From an uncultured Clostridia bacterium (lineage in GTDB: Bacteria; Bacillota; Clostridia; TANB77; CAG-508), in the NCBI GenBank assembly GCA_944386365.1, contig CALXAT010000006.1, positions 34,800 to 98,799 on the forward strand: 64,000 nucleotides of DNA, read 5' to 3'. Both the position numbers and the translations under genes were made by a program. The notes beneath the pieces are model-generated. The model was not told the origin of the DNA. It worked only from the letters and a program-made list of their open reading frames with translations, and ran no database searches. Below are positions 41,301 to 47,264 of the stretch, one piece after another. How positions within the stretch are numbered: the stretch's first letter is position 1; each line of letters opens with the position of its first letter.

Positions 41301-42152
41301 ACAACAGAAGTATGTAATGGTGGAAATGGAACCATAAATATATTAAGTGGAAGTATTATAAGTAATACGATAGCAGTTACCAATACTTCATCAGGTAGAA
41401 TTAACCTTGGAACACAAGATGCTGGAAATAATAGTGATTCACCAGTAATTCAAGGTGAACAATATGGTATTGCAAATACAGGAACTGGTTCAATTGCATT
41501 CTATGATGGAACTGTAAAAGGAAGAGAAGGTTCAATTCAAGGATATTACTTATATACAGAAACTGGATATGCAGTACAAACAAATATTGTAGATGGATAC
41601 TATACTGATACATTAGCTTTATCAGGAACAGTAAGCACAGTTGCACAAATTGGAGATATTGAATATACCAACTTACAATCAGCAATTAATGCTTGTACAA
41701 GTGATACACCAACAACGATTACATTAGTAAATGGTATTAGAACAAGTCAAATGTTTACAATTGAAGAAGGACAAAATATCATTATAGATTTAAATGGAAG
41801 TCCTATTGAAACAGAAACATTAGAAACTTTAATACAAAATGCTGGAACATTAACAATTATTGATACAAATGATAGACAAACTGGAAGAATTAGTAATACT
41901 TCAGGAATTGCAATTAGCAACACAGGAACATTTAATCTAGGACAGGATGATGGAACAGTAAGTACAACTTGTCCAGAGGTATCAGGAAAGAATACAGGTA
42001 TTGTAAACAATGGAACATTTAATTTCTATGATGGAATTATAAAAGGTGCCGAAGCATTAAGTGGAAATGTTACAGCAAGACCAAGTGGTTATGTAATTAA
42101 TCGTTCTACAGATGAGGCAACTGGTATGAATCAATTGACTTTAGGTAGATAA
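32382..42152 (+). CDS. Giant modular exported protein (3256 residues) with Ig-like and beta-helix repeat modules
   Basis: The N-terminus (MQKKMIKNEKGSITLFVLL) has a single hydrophobic helix at about residues 12-33 and no C-terminal anchor, so the chain is either N-terminally anchored outside the membrane or released. Residues 70-460 and 1130-1260 contain Ig-like modules (GTYYLWIKATDNAGN; GTYYLWFDVSDNAGN). The rest is a series of modules, each headed by a pattern like Y-x-T-[IL]-Q-E-A-I ... NITIDLNGYTI, beginning near residues 727, 1262, 1443, 1993, 2393, 2762 and 3087. Each header is followed by many short repeats of the type GTINVTGG and AYGIYNSS. These fit a right-handed parallel beta-helix, as in adhesins and pectate-lyase-like proteins. 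It ends at a terminator and is divergent from the related gene at 30867. Role inferred: very large surface adhesin. Confidence 0.88.
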   Translation: MQKKMIKNEKGSITLFVLLAILFFLIVIFSLFMTSSNKNRIQMSELDKIKQEYEKDVDNIDEIYDNVASKELIQVAFDKNGNTYNIAKDGTIDISTNVSITYEEGMTIASREYGWSNSNEKEPTTWTSFANDTITVTNKNLGQGSYYLWVRVKNDKDVTNTTVSNVFQVNENEIGLSKDNTGYAKDKVTITIDYKDTYTTNKKVGIGTTLEEAMKNAVANENTTIEVTENGFVYVTAEDAYGNVSSSYIEVDNIDREAPIITLTPNGDEYVVRNNSTMQINVEVSAEDKISGVKEVKYYWGTSNTEKPTDEQYTVTENNKTVSSEPLGEGTYYLWIKATDNAGNVREEPSYAYVVRPPLAPEVSLKENDVNGKEYTSGTWTNQDVYHEISLPTTDGIVEKYQYSKNGSTWEDIDGEIKPSKVNYTTNFPISSENKPEWLGDLTSNGTYYFDVDETNGTLTSAGEHGNKGRNSTTANSYIPIDLSDYSEDDSLTITLNYTISSESVNYDIGYATITETTTAPAYNSSTNQFIKVGGNLTTSEKSITISGGKVYYLHLGYRKDGSSSSGSDSFIINSITLTSETLGKKVFFNNYNKNENTITYTLQDEINEDFYVKAIYEDGTESGISQFKIQIDKTAPVIGNISTELLSQTNIKLTVSDIVEEASGVKGYYISTETTAPTINSNWISMTENTFETESLNTGTTYYIWLIDNANNISEMSTIEEINANYRVDNSKYTITLEEALELANNNSTIELLNDYTDSSTATINKNITLNTGDYILTRTATITLSGGTTDNPIIFELNGKVTSSSNINTLTTNNYVIIQGIGTIESTVASSSYRAIYNTGTLTQEGELTVSGYYIGIYNTNTFTLNSGKVESTYNSSSAYAIYNYSSGDIVNINGGEVSGYCGLYNSSSSTANIAGGNIKGTGNYGIYHSSGTLTINDGTITGNTDGIRISSSGTINVNGGYISGTNGIYVSSSSATINVLGGTVVGSTYGIYGYGDKISIGDINTEVNQTTPVISGGQYGVYMASKSYIYNFYNGIIMGTNTKPYTDTVNPREGYMIYTYYDYNNARKYCSVLTTTVDEITIEQTPTNDIWTNQDVTVQVKYPILEGSTLQYSENGQDWKDVDNGYTTTISENKKVYARILDASGIILAYKEHDVTNIDKIAPVVTINPETTKYTIYNMDQTDVDITVTVNVSDEGGSQIKTSKYGWSESKDVKPTQWEDLSNGQTITRENSTVGTYYLWFDVSDNAGNTSDVDVIRYIVELQEAVAKIVETGEYYYTIQEAIEAAGTTSATIQIIKDTDEVSTIGEGQNITIDLNGYTIGSSTSEQATITNNGTLTIIDNSESKTGTIENFVGTAIENNGTLTIGDDTNAIEDNTPTISGKKTGIKNNNRLNYYDGTIIGKITIDGNVQSTPESYGPVGTYENGMTVVNLRVISDYVARIEWFYYSTLQSAFDVCEAKENNTEQTTVHMLKDIILTDTVTTYMGQNIRLNLNGYMLTNSNNTVLNIVADSKLEITDLTEEQNGNITSSVEGSSSSSSYNYYKLIINNGHFNISGGTILSEQNFNYPIYNENGTVEITGGTVNSSNAYSNAYSNAYGIYNSINGTVNVTGGIINSRVGSDKSNNSSAYGIYNNNGTVYMEGGTINITNSGSGYQIYTYGIYNIGTGTINMMKGTINSICDGIYSNSDGYSDTYGIYNYNAGTVNVTGGIVSSSSSNTRNNSYAYGIINSSNGTVNVTEGTVRSISIRYAYGITNSSSGTVNITGGEVSTSSSRCDAYGIHNSSTGTINVTNGTISVINSSSSRTAYGIYNGSTGAINVTNGTISVINSSSSWTAYGIYNNSTGTINITGGTISSESENTSAYGIYNYKAGIINLLGGSVSSTSNKSSYGLYNGDSGTIKIGTKDDNSVSIDQPNIISTYTGTSTDYIGYGIYNKLGMICFYNGIIQSTNIIVSGGITEIRNNYEIVEEVQDLYKRIYLKEQSLKNYTIENINTGKQYLTIQEAINEVTENENELKVLKDFELINGSFYIPENINVKLDLNGKTITNKYIQIINDGNLEIADSQENGKIENEEIKIINANSGTISVSGGTINTNTNDSSDDYTKSIYGIYNSSSGTIEVTGGIINTQNNSSSRGNTYGIYNASNGIVKVERGSVSSEGNAIYNETGIVNVVEGMVQGKKHGIYNVSGTINITGGSVNGGNGNSYPEYMSDSGICNNYSSGTVNITGGIISGYDGIILYNGGTINITGGIVNGSGSGIYINNSSAIINVRGGKINSSRIGINNSKSGQINIESGEITGENYGIYNSDKGTITIGIKGDNIINSEEPSVVANGSKGYGIYNPKGTFNFYDGRIEGSTKAIYEGSEITEVEEIQQPQYSEDGTIYTYGLEATDVAKIGSTTYLSLQDAINDATENDVIEILRGIQYTNQDVTLIIPEDKNITIDLQNYPIVSAIEDAVFTVEGKLKVIDTVNGTNGKITSSYEKTVYVKQSGTLEISSGIITNNKSGNNIVENAGTVNMMEGSTLQLDTAGYTINNIDTGIVNISSSTVNGNICNAGKIDVIDSVIIGALTNTNSGKMTITDSKITGSSTSITNTGSGILNIENGIIATTSSSSSVIKNQENASINMKGGEVRTSGSYSCYGINNTSAGNINITGGNISAVTTDTSASNKAYGIYSTAGTINIGTKDRNISSEGPSILGTTNGIYTNEDCTLNIYDGIMKGKTLAISGNITSLEEQSEIVVGEETNEDNIYETVSLVKVDSPIASVGDTEYYSLKEAFDSINGAETVNVLRTGTVAETINISSGKNVTIDLNGNTLNMYTNFNNSGTLKITDTSTNSSGVLTGYKDKVIDNTGTFELLGGTISEMTYGVYNNNGGTTNISGGTLTDNEYGVYNVTGGTVNVTNGNVTGNTYGIFNYGGEINVSGGNITENDYGIYNSSGTTSINGTSTNITGNEYGIYNSSGTTNISDLTITGNTTEVCNGGNGTINILSGSIISNTIAVTNTSSGRINLGTQDAGNNSDSPVIQGEQYGIANTGTGSIAFYDGTVKGREGSIQGYYLYTETGYAVQTNIVDGYYTDTLALSGTVSTVAQIGDIEYTNLQSAINACTSDTPTTITLVNGIRTSQMFTIEEGQNIIIDLNGSPIETETLETLIQNAGTLTIIDTNDRQTGRISNTSGIAISNTGTFNLGQDDGTVSTTCPEVSGKNTGIVNNGTFNFYDGIIKGAEALSGNVTARPSGYVINRSTDEATGMNQLTLGR
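32485..32527 (+). repeat. 43-bp perfect inverted repeat, right copy (within coding sequence)
   Basis: This encodes the SNKNRIQMSELDK segment just after the membrane helix and is identical in nucleotide sequence to the minus strand of 31837-31879. Confidence 0.85.
37716..37920 (+). repeat. 87-bp tandem repeats within the giant surface gene
   Basis: Two complete units (37716-37802 and 37803-37889) and the start of a third (37890 on) each begin GCGTATGGAATA and encode 29 residues that include TINVTNGTISVINSSSS. They differ at only a few bases, much less than other beta-helix repeats in the gene, which indicates recent duplication. Confidence 0.85.
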
Positions 42153-42155
42153 ATG

Positions 42156-42190
42156 AAAAATAGGAGAAGTTTTAATACTTTTCCTATTTT
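42156..42190 (+). terminator. Rho-independent terminator
   Basis: AAAAATAGGA pairs with TCCTATTTT across a short stem-loop (inner AGT/ACT), followed by T-rich sequence, directly after the giant gene. Confidence 0.75.
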
Positions 42191-42341
42191 ATATTTTTAA
42201 TAAAATCTAACAAAAATATTGAAAAGGGTTTAGAGAAAATGTTAAAATCTATTATAGAATTACCAAAGTTTAAGAAAAAGAAACCAAAGGTAATAGATAT
42301 ACTGAAAGAATGATTAAGTATAATTGTTAAGGAGGAAATTT

Positions 42342-42917
42342 ATGAATAAGAAAACAAAAGAAAATGAAAAGAAAGAAATTAATAAAAAAGAAAAAAATGA
42401 GAAAGATATAGGGACAAATGTTGCTAAAATTGTAGTAATTGTTTTAATCGTTATTTTAATTGCATATTTATTAATTGCATTTAGTAAAAAAGATGAGGAT
42501 AAGGGGTTAAAACCAGCTCCCAATACCACAATAGACTATAATCTTTTAAATGTAGAAAGAAGCAATGGAAATATTGTGATGGAAGATGGAACAAATGCAG
42601 AAGTAAAAGATGGGGTTAAAAGAAATACTTCAAGTAAATTGCAAGAGGAGAGAACATATAATGATATGAATATAAGAGATGCTAGAATTGAAGCTACTGG
42701 AGGAATGAGCCAGTTTGCAGCAACTGTGGAAAATCCATATGATAAAAACATTGAAGGCGAATTTGTAGATGTTGTATTTATCAATGAAGATGGAAGTGAA
42801 CTTGCTAGAGTAGAGACATTTTTTCCAGATTTAGAACCTAATAGTACTTCTGAAATTAATGCAAGTACAGATATAGATATAACAAGTGCTTATGATTTTT
42901 ATATAGAAGCAAAATAA
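42342..42917 (+). CDS. Membrane-anchored protein with FxLYD-like C-terminal domain
   Basis: The start is the ATG at 42342, placed by AAGGAGG at about 42329-42335; an upstream in-frame TTG at 42324 lacks a site. The 191-residue product has a highly charged Lys/Glu N-terminal tail (about 28 residues, cytoplasmic), one transmembrane helix (about 29-48) and an external domain. The domain's end (FAATVENPYDKNIEGEFVDV, VFINEDGSEL, LEPNSTSEI) has the beta-sandwich pattern of FxLYD-type domains, which mostly occur in surface lipoproteins of unknown role. It lies between two terminators, so it is probably monocistronic. Confidence 0.82.
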   Translation: MNKKTKENEKKEINKKEKNEKDIGTNVAKIVVIVLIVILIAYLLIAFSKKDEDKGLKPAPNTTIDYNLLNVERSNGNIVMEDGTNAEVKDGVKRNTSSKLQEERTYNDMNIRDARIEATGGMSQFAATVENPYDKNIEGEFVDVVFINEDGSELARVETFFPDLEPNSTSEINASTDIDITSAYDFYIEAK

Positions 42918-42920
42918 GAA

Positions 42921-42948
42921 AAAAACTCTCCGAGATGGAGAGTTTTTA
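42921..42948. terminator. Bidirectional terminator
   Basis: An 11-bp perfect stem AAAAACTCTCC / GGAGAGTTTTT with loop GAGAT lies between the convergent genes at 42342 and 42965. Confidence 0.88.
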
Positions 42949-42964
42949 AGTATTTAGCAGATAA

Positions 42965-43612
42965 TTAATCTGAAATAGAACAAGATTCAATACTAAAGGT
43001 ATTGTTTTCTAATTTTAAAGTTACTTCTGTAGTAGATATAACACTATCATTGTCTAAAATATTACCATATACTTTGTATTCATGATCTGAAATTTGTGTT
43101 ATCTTTGTTATATCTAATGTTTGATTTTCTAAATTTGCAAATTCATTATATAAAGAATCATTTGCTTGAATATTGGAATTGTTACTTATAGTAATTTCAT
43201 CAGTATCTGGATTATATTCATAATTAGATAACACTAAACCATGAAAATCTACTAAAGATGTATCCATATTATATTCACTACTTAGAATAGAAGTAATTTC
43301 GTTAACAGATATAGATGTAGCATTAGGATTATTAGAAAAATAATTATCTAATGCGTCTTGTACTTGCACTTGAATCATTTCTACATCATTTAAGTTACTA
43401 TTATTTGCCTTTAAATATAGAGTTTGCATATCTAACAAATCATTTTCTAAATAATTATAGATAGCAGTTCTTTCAAAATCTGAAAATGTAAGTTCAGTTT
43501 CTGTATTTCTTGTAGATAAAGATATAATTAAGCAAATTGCAACAATAATAATAATTGCTACTGTAATAAGTATGAATTTGTATTTTTTAATAAAATCTAA
43601 AATGTTTTTCAT
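42965..43612 (-). CDS. Uncharacterised membrane-anchored protein, 215 residues
   Basis: I do not recognise a family. The N-terminus MKNILDFIKKYK is basic and followed by one long hydrophobic helix (about residues 13-32). The external part is acidic and Asn/Ser-rich, starting with a helical stretch (TFSDFERTAIYNYLENDLLD). It contains several beta-strand-like repeats (NYEYNPDTDEITISNNS; KVYGNILDNDSVIS) and ends SCSISD. GGAGGAT precedes the ATG. It is divergent from gdpP and convergent with the FxLYD-like gene. It could sense or bind something at the outer membrane face, but no function can be read from the sequence. Confidence 0.78.
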   Translation of the reverse strand: MKNILDFIKKYKFILITVAIIIIVAICLIISLSTRNTETELTFSDFERTAIYNYLENDLLDMQTLYLKANNSNLNDVEMIQVQVQDALDNYFSNNPNATSISVNEITSILSSEYNMDTSLVDFHGLVLSNYEYNPDTDEITISNNSNIQANDSLYNEFANLENQTLDITKITQISDHEYKVYGNILDNDSVISTTEVTLKLENNTFSIESCSISD

Positions 43613-43741
43613 AATATCCTCCTCTTTTGTTTTTTAAAATTATATCATAAACCATTTTAAAAATCTATGCGTTTATATAAAAAGTTACTTATAAGAGAAT
43701 TAAAGATAGGGAAGGTTATATCTATAAGAATCTTTAAAAAC

Positions 43742-43770
43742 TTGACAAATTCGCTATTTCTAAGTAAAAT
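43742..43770 (+). promoter_or_regulatory. Sigma-A-type promoter of gdpP
   Basis: TTGACA at 43742-43747 and TAAAAT at 43765-43770 with a 17-base spacer, 33 bases before the ATG. A TATAAT at 43770-43775 overlaps but would have a 22-base spacer. Confidence 0.65.
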
Positions 43771-43802
43771 ATAATAGAGTAATTATAAGGAGAAATATAT
43801 GT

Positions 43803-45827
43803 ATGCAAAATACCAATAGAAAGGTTTTTGATAAGTTATTATCAAAGACAAAAATATATTTAGCAATTATTTTTATATTGTTAGTGATTGTATGTATAGA
43901 AAATATAAGTATGATACTACCATCTATATTAATATTTATGGCAGTTGTAGCATATTCATATTATGCAAACAATAGAAGGAAAAGTGAAATTTCAGAAACA
44001 TTGCAAGATTTAACTTTATCAGTAGATACAGCGGCTAAAAGTAGTTTGATTAATTCTCCTTTTCCATTAATTATTATGGAATCTAATGGAAATATTATTT
44101 GGAGAAGTTCTAGATTTATATCTGAATTTGAGGGATTTGACATTAATAGCTATTTAAACAATTTAGTAGAAGATATTAAATTAGATATAGAAGAAACAGA
44201 AAAAGATGCATCAAAAGAAAAAGAAATTTCAAAACATATAGAATTAAATGATAAACATTATGAAGTATTGGGAAAATTTGTGCATTCAAAGAAATATGAT
44301 AGAAGACATGATGATAAATATATGATGATGTTATATTTCATAGATGAAACAGAAATTGTAAAACTAAAAGAAGAATATAAAGATTCGAAATCATGTGTAA
44401 CGATTATCATGATAGATAATTATGAAGAAACGATGCAACAATTAGAAAGTGAAGAAAAACCACAAATAACTGCAGAAATAGATAAATGTATCTATGAATG
44501 GACAGATAAAACAAATGGTGTTTTAATAAAATCAGATAGAGATAGATATGTATATTTATTTGAACAAAGATATTTTGAAAAAGTAAAAGAAGATAAATTT
44601 AGTATTTTAGATAAAGTAAAAGATATTAAGACAAAAGAAAATGTACAAATCACATTAAGTATTGCTATTTCAAATGATGGTATGACAGATAAAGAAAAAT
44701 ATAAATCAGCACAAGCAGCAATGGATGTTGTTTTAGGACGTGGTGGAGACCAAGCAGTTATTAGAGAAAATGAAATCTATAAATTCTATGGAGGAAGAGC
44801 CCAAGAAGTAGAAAAAAGAACAAAGGTAAAAGCAAGGGTTGTAGCACATGCATTAGAAAACTTAATAAAAGATGCAAGTAAAGTTATGGTAATGGGACAT
44901 ACCAATCCAGATATAGATTCTATGGGATCTAGTATGGGAATTTATCGATTAGCAAAAAGTTTAGGCAAAAAGGCATATATTATTGATAGTAATGAAACCA
45001 ATACATTACAAAGTTTTAAAGCAGATTTAGCAAAAGAATCAGAATATGAAGATATATTAATTACAAAAGAAGTAGCGGAAGAAAATGTAGATAAAGAAAC
45101 GCTAATTGTTATTGTAGATACACACAAATCTACTTATGTAGAAGCACCAGAGCTATTAAAAAGAACAGATAAAATTGTTATCATTGATCATCATAGAAGA
45201 AGTGCAGACTATATAGAAAATGCGACACTAACTTTCCAAGAAGTATATGCATCATCAGCAGCAGAATTAGTAACAGAGTTGCTACAATATGCAGAAGTAC
45301 ATGTGGATTTAAAAACCATTGAGGCAGAAAGCTTGTATGCGGGAATCATGATGGATACAAAGAACTTTACATTTAAGACAGGTGTAAGAACTTTTGAAGC
45401 AGCAGCATATTTACGTAAATGTGGTGTCAATATTATTAGGGTAAAGAAATGGTTCCAAAGTAATTTGGATACATTTAATAAAATAGCTGGAATTGTTAAA
45501 AAAGCGGAAATTGTCAATGATACAATTGCTATTGCAACATACGAAAAGAAGGATAAAGATGCAAGTTTAATATGTGCAAAAGCAGCAGATGAATTATTGA
45601 CGATTAGTGATATAACAGCATCATTTGTTATGGGAAAAGTAGGAAATAAAATTTGTATTAGTGGAAGATCTATTGGAGATATTAATGTACAAGTTATTCT
45701 AGAAAAGCTAGGTGGTGGAGGTCATATCACGCTAGCCGGTGCACAAGTAGAAGGCATGACAATGGAAGAAACGAAACAAGAATTAATGAATAGAATTAAT
45801 GAGTATTTTTCTGAAATAGAAAATTAG
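43803..45827 (+). CDS. gdpP: Cyclic-di-AMP phosphodiesterase GdpP (PAS, degenerate GGDEF, DHH-DHHA1)
   Basis: GdpP hydrolyses c-di-AMP to pApA and so controls potassium balance, wall stress and beta-lactam tolerance. The 674-residue protein has two N-terminal membrane helices (about residues 17-56), a PAS-like segment (about 70-190), a degenerate GGDEF domain (about 190-330, no GGDEF motif, SIAISNDGMTD present), a DHH domain with GHTNPDIDSMGS from about residue 366 and IIDHHRR from about 460, and a DHHA1 domain with GGGGHITLAGAQ near 637. All DHH metal ligands appear intact. In Bacillus this gene directly precedes rplI and dnaB/dnaC; here the same order holds, but an MNT/HEPN pair sits between gdpP and rplI. 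Confidence 0.95.
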   Translation: MQNTNRKVFDKLLSKTKIYLAIIFILLVIVCIENISMILPSILIFMAVVAYSYYANNRRKSEISETLQDLTLSVDTAAKSSLINSPFPLIIMESNGNIIWRSSRFISEFEGFDINSYLNNLVEDIKLDIEETEKDASKEKEISKHIELNDKHYEVLGKFVHSKKYDRRHDDKYMMMLYFIDETEIVKLKEEYKDSKSCVTIIMIDNYEETMQQLESEEKPQITAEIDKCIYEWTDKTNGVLIKSDRDRYVYLFEQRYFEKVKEDKFSILDKVKDIKTKENVQITLSIAISNDGMTDKEKYKSAQAAMDVVLGRGGDQAVIRENEIYKFYGGRAQEVEKRTKVKARVVAHALENLIKDASKVMVMGHTNPDIDSMGSSMGIYRLAKSLGKKAYIIDSNETNTLQSFKADLAKESEYEDILITKEVAEENVDKETLIVIVDTHKSTYVEAPELLKRTDKIVIIDHHRRSADYIENATLTFQEVYASSAAELVTELLQYAEVHVDLKTIEAESLYAGIMMDTKNFTFKTGVRTFEAAAYLRKCGVNIIRVKKWFQSNLDTFNKIAGIVKKAEIVNDTIAIATYEKKDKDASLICAKAADELLTISDITASFVMGKVGNKICISGRSIGDINVQVILEKLGGGGHITLAGAQVEGMTMEETKQELMNRINEYFSEIEN

Positions 45828-45876
45828 TGAACTTAAAAAGTTAATAAAAAATATATCAGAAAGGAGAGCAAAAAAT

Positions 45877-46257
45877 ATGAATAAGATACCTAATGAGATA
45901 CATGGGATTATTAATCAATTTGTAGAAGAAGTTAATAAAATTTTAGGTGATAGAGTAAAAAAAATTATACTTTATGGCTCTTATGCTAGAGGAGATTTTA
46001 ATAAGAATTCTGATATAGATATAATGATATTAACAGATTTAACAGATGATGAAATAGTAAAGTATAGAAGTAAAATTTATCATATTGCTTATGACATAGA
46101 ATTTGATAATAATTTTGATATTGCTTTATCACCAATAGTTAAAAATATAGATAAATTCAACTATTGGTTAGATGCATTACCTTTTTATATAAATGTTCAA
46201 AAAGAAGGGGTGGTGTTAAGTGAGTTCGAAAATATCAATAGAATTAGCAAGACATAG
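45877..46257 (+). CDS. MNT-type nucleotidyltransferase, antitoxin of an MNT/HEPN pair
   Basis: This 126-residue minimal nucleotidyltransferase has GSYARGDFNKNSDIDIMIL (from about residue 34), with the GS motif and both catalytic Asp residues, plus a third acidic position near FDIALSP. In characterised MntA/HepT systems the nucleotidyltransferase AMPylates the HEPN toxin and so silences it. AAGGAGAG precedes the ATG. The HEPN gene overlaps its 3' end by 38 bases in another frame, typical of this two-gene module. Assignment to the family is strong; activity as a toxin-antitoxin pair is inferred. Confidence 0.88.
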   Translation: MNKIPNEIHGIINQFVEEVNKILGDRVKKIILYGSYARGDFNKNSDIDIMILTDLTDDEIVKYRSKIYHIAYDIEFDNNFDIALSPIVKNIDKFNYWLDALPFYINVQKEGVVLSEFENINRISKT

Positions 46258-46618
46258 ATTAGAACAAGCTAAAGAGAATATTGAAGAAGCAGAAATACTA
46301 TATGATGTAAAAAAATTTAAAGGAGCAAATAATAGAGCGTATTATTCGATATTTCATAGTATAAAAGCTGTATTAGCACTAGAACCAATTGATTTTAAAA
46401 GACATAAAGATGTGATAGCATATTTTAACAAAAATTATGTGCATACAGAGATTTTTCCAAAAAGAATAGGACATATGATTGCTGAAGCAAATGCTATAAG
46501 GGAAGATAGTGATTATGACGATGAGTTTATTGTAAAACCAGAAGAAACAAAAATACAGATTGAGACAGCTAAGGAATTATTAAAACTTGTGGAAGAATAT
46601 GTGAATAGGAAATGTTAG
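46220..46618 (+). CDS. HEPN-domain protein, toxin of an MNT/HEPN pair
   Basis: The 132-residue all-helical protein contains NNRAYYSIFHSIKA, giving the HEPN catalytic pattern R-x6-H (Arg39 to His46), and a C-terminal helix of the usual type (IQIETAKELLKLVEEYV). HEPN toxins of HepT type are RNases that cut tRNA or mRNA. The start is the GTG at 46220, preceded by AAGGGGTGG at about 46205-46213, and lies inside the partner gene. The pair sits between two conserved housekeeping genes (gdpP and rplI), which suggests insertion into an old operon. Confidence 0.87.
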   Translation: MSSKISIELARHRLEQAKENIEEAEILYDVKKFKGANNRAYYSIFHSIKAVLALEPIDFKRHKDVIAYFNKNYVHTEIFPKRIGHMIAEANAIREDSDYDDEFIVKPEETKIQIETAKELLKLVEEYVNRKC

Positions 46619-46635
46619 AAAAAGGAGAGGATTTT

Positions 46636-46687
46636 GGACATGTCATTTATTGTACTGTATTAGAATGATACAATAAGTGATATGTCC
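46636..46687 (+). terminator. Long perfect hairpin, probable terminator after the MNT/HEPN pair
   Basis: A 19-bp stem pairs 46636-46654 (GGACATGTCATTTATTGTA) with 46669-46687 with no mismatch, only two G-U pairs, around a 14-base loop. The T run after it is weak (CTCATATTTATT), so it may also act as an mRNA-stabilising or regulatory element. The rplI promoter follows it. Confidence 0.55.
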
Positions 46688-46710
46688 TCATATTTATTCA
46701 TAAATTTTAG

Positions 46711-46739
46711 TTGAAAAAAAGAAGAAAATGATATAAAAT
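46711..46739 (+). promoter_or_regulatory. Sigma-A-type promoter of the rplI-dnaB-tilS unit
   Basis: TTGAAA at 46711-46716, a 17-base spacer, and TAAAAT at 46734-46739, followed by AAAGGAGG and the rplI ATG. Confidence 0.6.
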
Positions 46740-46779
46740 ATAGCATACAAAGAAAGATGTGAGTAAAGGAGGAATTGAC

Positions 46780-47226
46780 ATGAAAGTAATTCTAAAAGCA
46801 GATATAAAAGGAGTAGGAAAAAAAGATGAAATAATTAATGCATCAGATGGATATGCAAGAAACTTTTTATTCCCTAAAAATTTAGCTGTAGAAGCTAATA
46901 AAGAAAATATGAGTAAATTGAAAGCAAAACAAGATTCTGCAAAATATCAAAAAGATAAAGAAAAAGAGGAAGCAATGAAAATAGCGGATAAATTATCTAA
47001 AATACTATTAAAAGTAAGAGTAAAAGCAGGAGAAAATGGAAAAATATTTGGTGGTGTATCTGCAAAAGAAATAGCACAAGAATTATTAAAACAATATGAT
47101 ATAGAAGTTGATAAAAAGAAAATTGATTTAAAAGAAACAATAAAGACACTAGGTGTTCATAATGTTGAAATAAAATTATTTGAAGGTGTTATAGGAAATT
47201 TAAGAATTGATGTTATTTCAGAATAA
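46780..47226 (+). CDS. rplI: 50S ribosomal protein L9
   Basis: L9 binds 23S rRNA near the L1 stalk and helps reading-frame maintenance. The start is the ATG at 46780, placed by AAAGGAGG at about 46765-46772; a GTG further upstream is not used. The 148 residues begin MKVILKADIKGVGKKDEI, carry the family's N-terminal signature (GYARNFLFPKNLAVEA), a long connecting helix (about 45-75), and a C-terminal domain with GKIFGGVSAKEIA. It precedes dnaB by 38 bases to the chosen start, matching the conserved gdpP-rplI-dnaB order of Bacillota. Confidence 0.97.
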   Translation: MKVILKADIKGVGKKDEIINASDGYARNFLFPKNLAVEANKENMSKLKAKQDSAKYQKDKEKEEAMKIADKLSKILLKVRVKAGENGKIFGGVSAKEIAQELLKQYDIEVDKKKIDLKETIKTLGVHNVEIKLFEGVIGNLRIDVISE

Positions 47227-47264
47227 AATAAGATGAAAAAATGGAAATAGTGGAGGCTAGAAAA

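Noticed and set aside
42239..42313. 24-codon ORF (MLKSIIELPKFKKKKPK...) between the giant gene and the FxLYD-like gene
   Set aside because: It has only a weak, poorly spaced AAAGGG site, lies after a terminator with no clear promoter, and is too short to support without conservation.
46640..46663. 7-codon ORF (MSFIVLY) inside the hairpin after the HEPN gene
   Set aside because: Spacing to AAAGGAGAGG is good, but the frame lies within the stem-loop and is too short to be called a gene from sequence alone.
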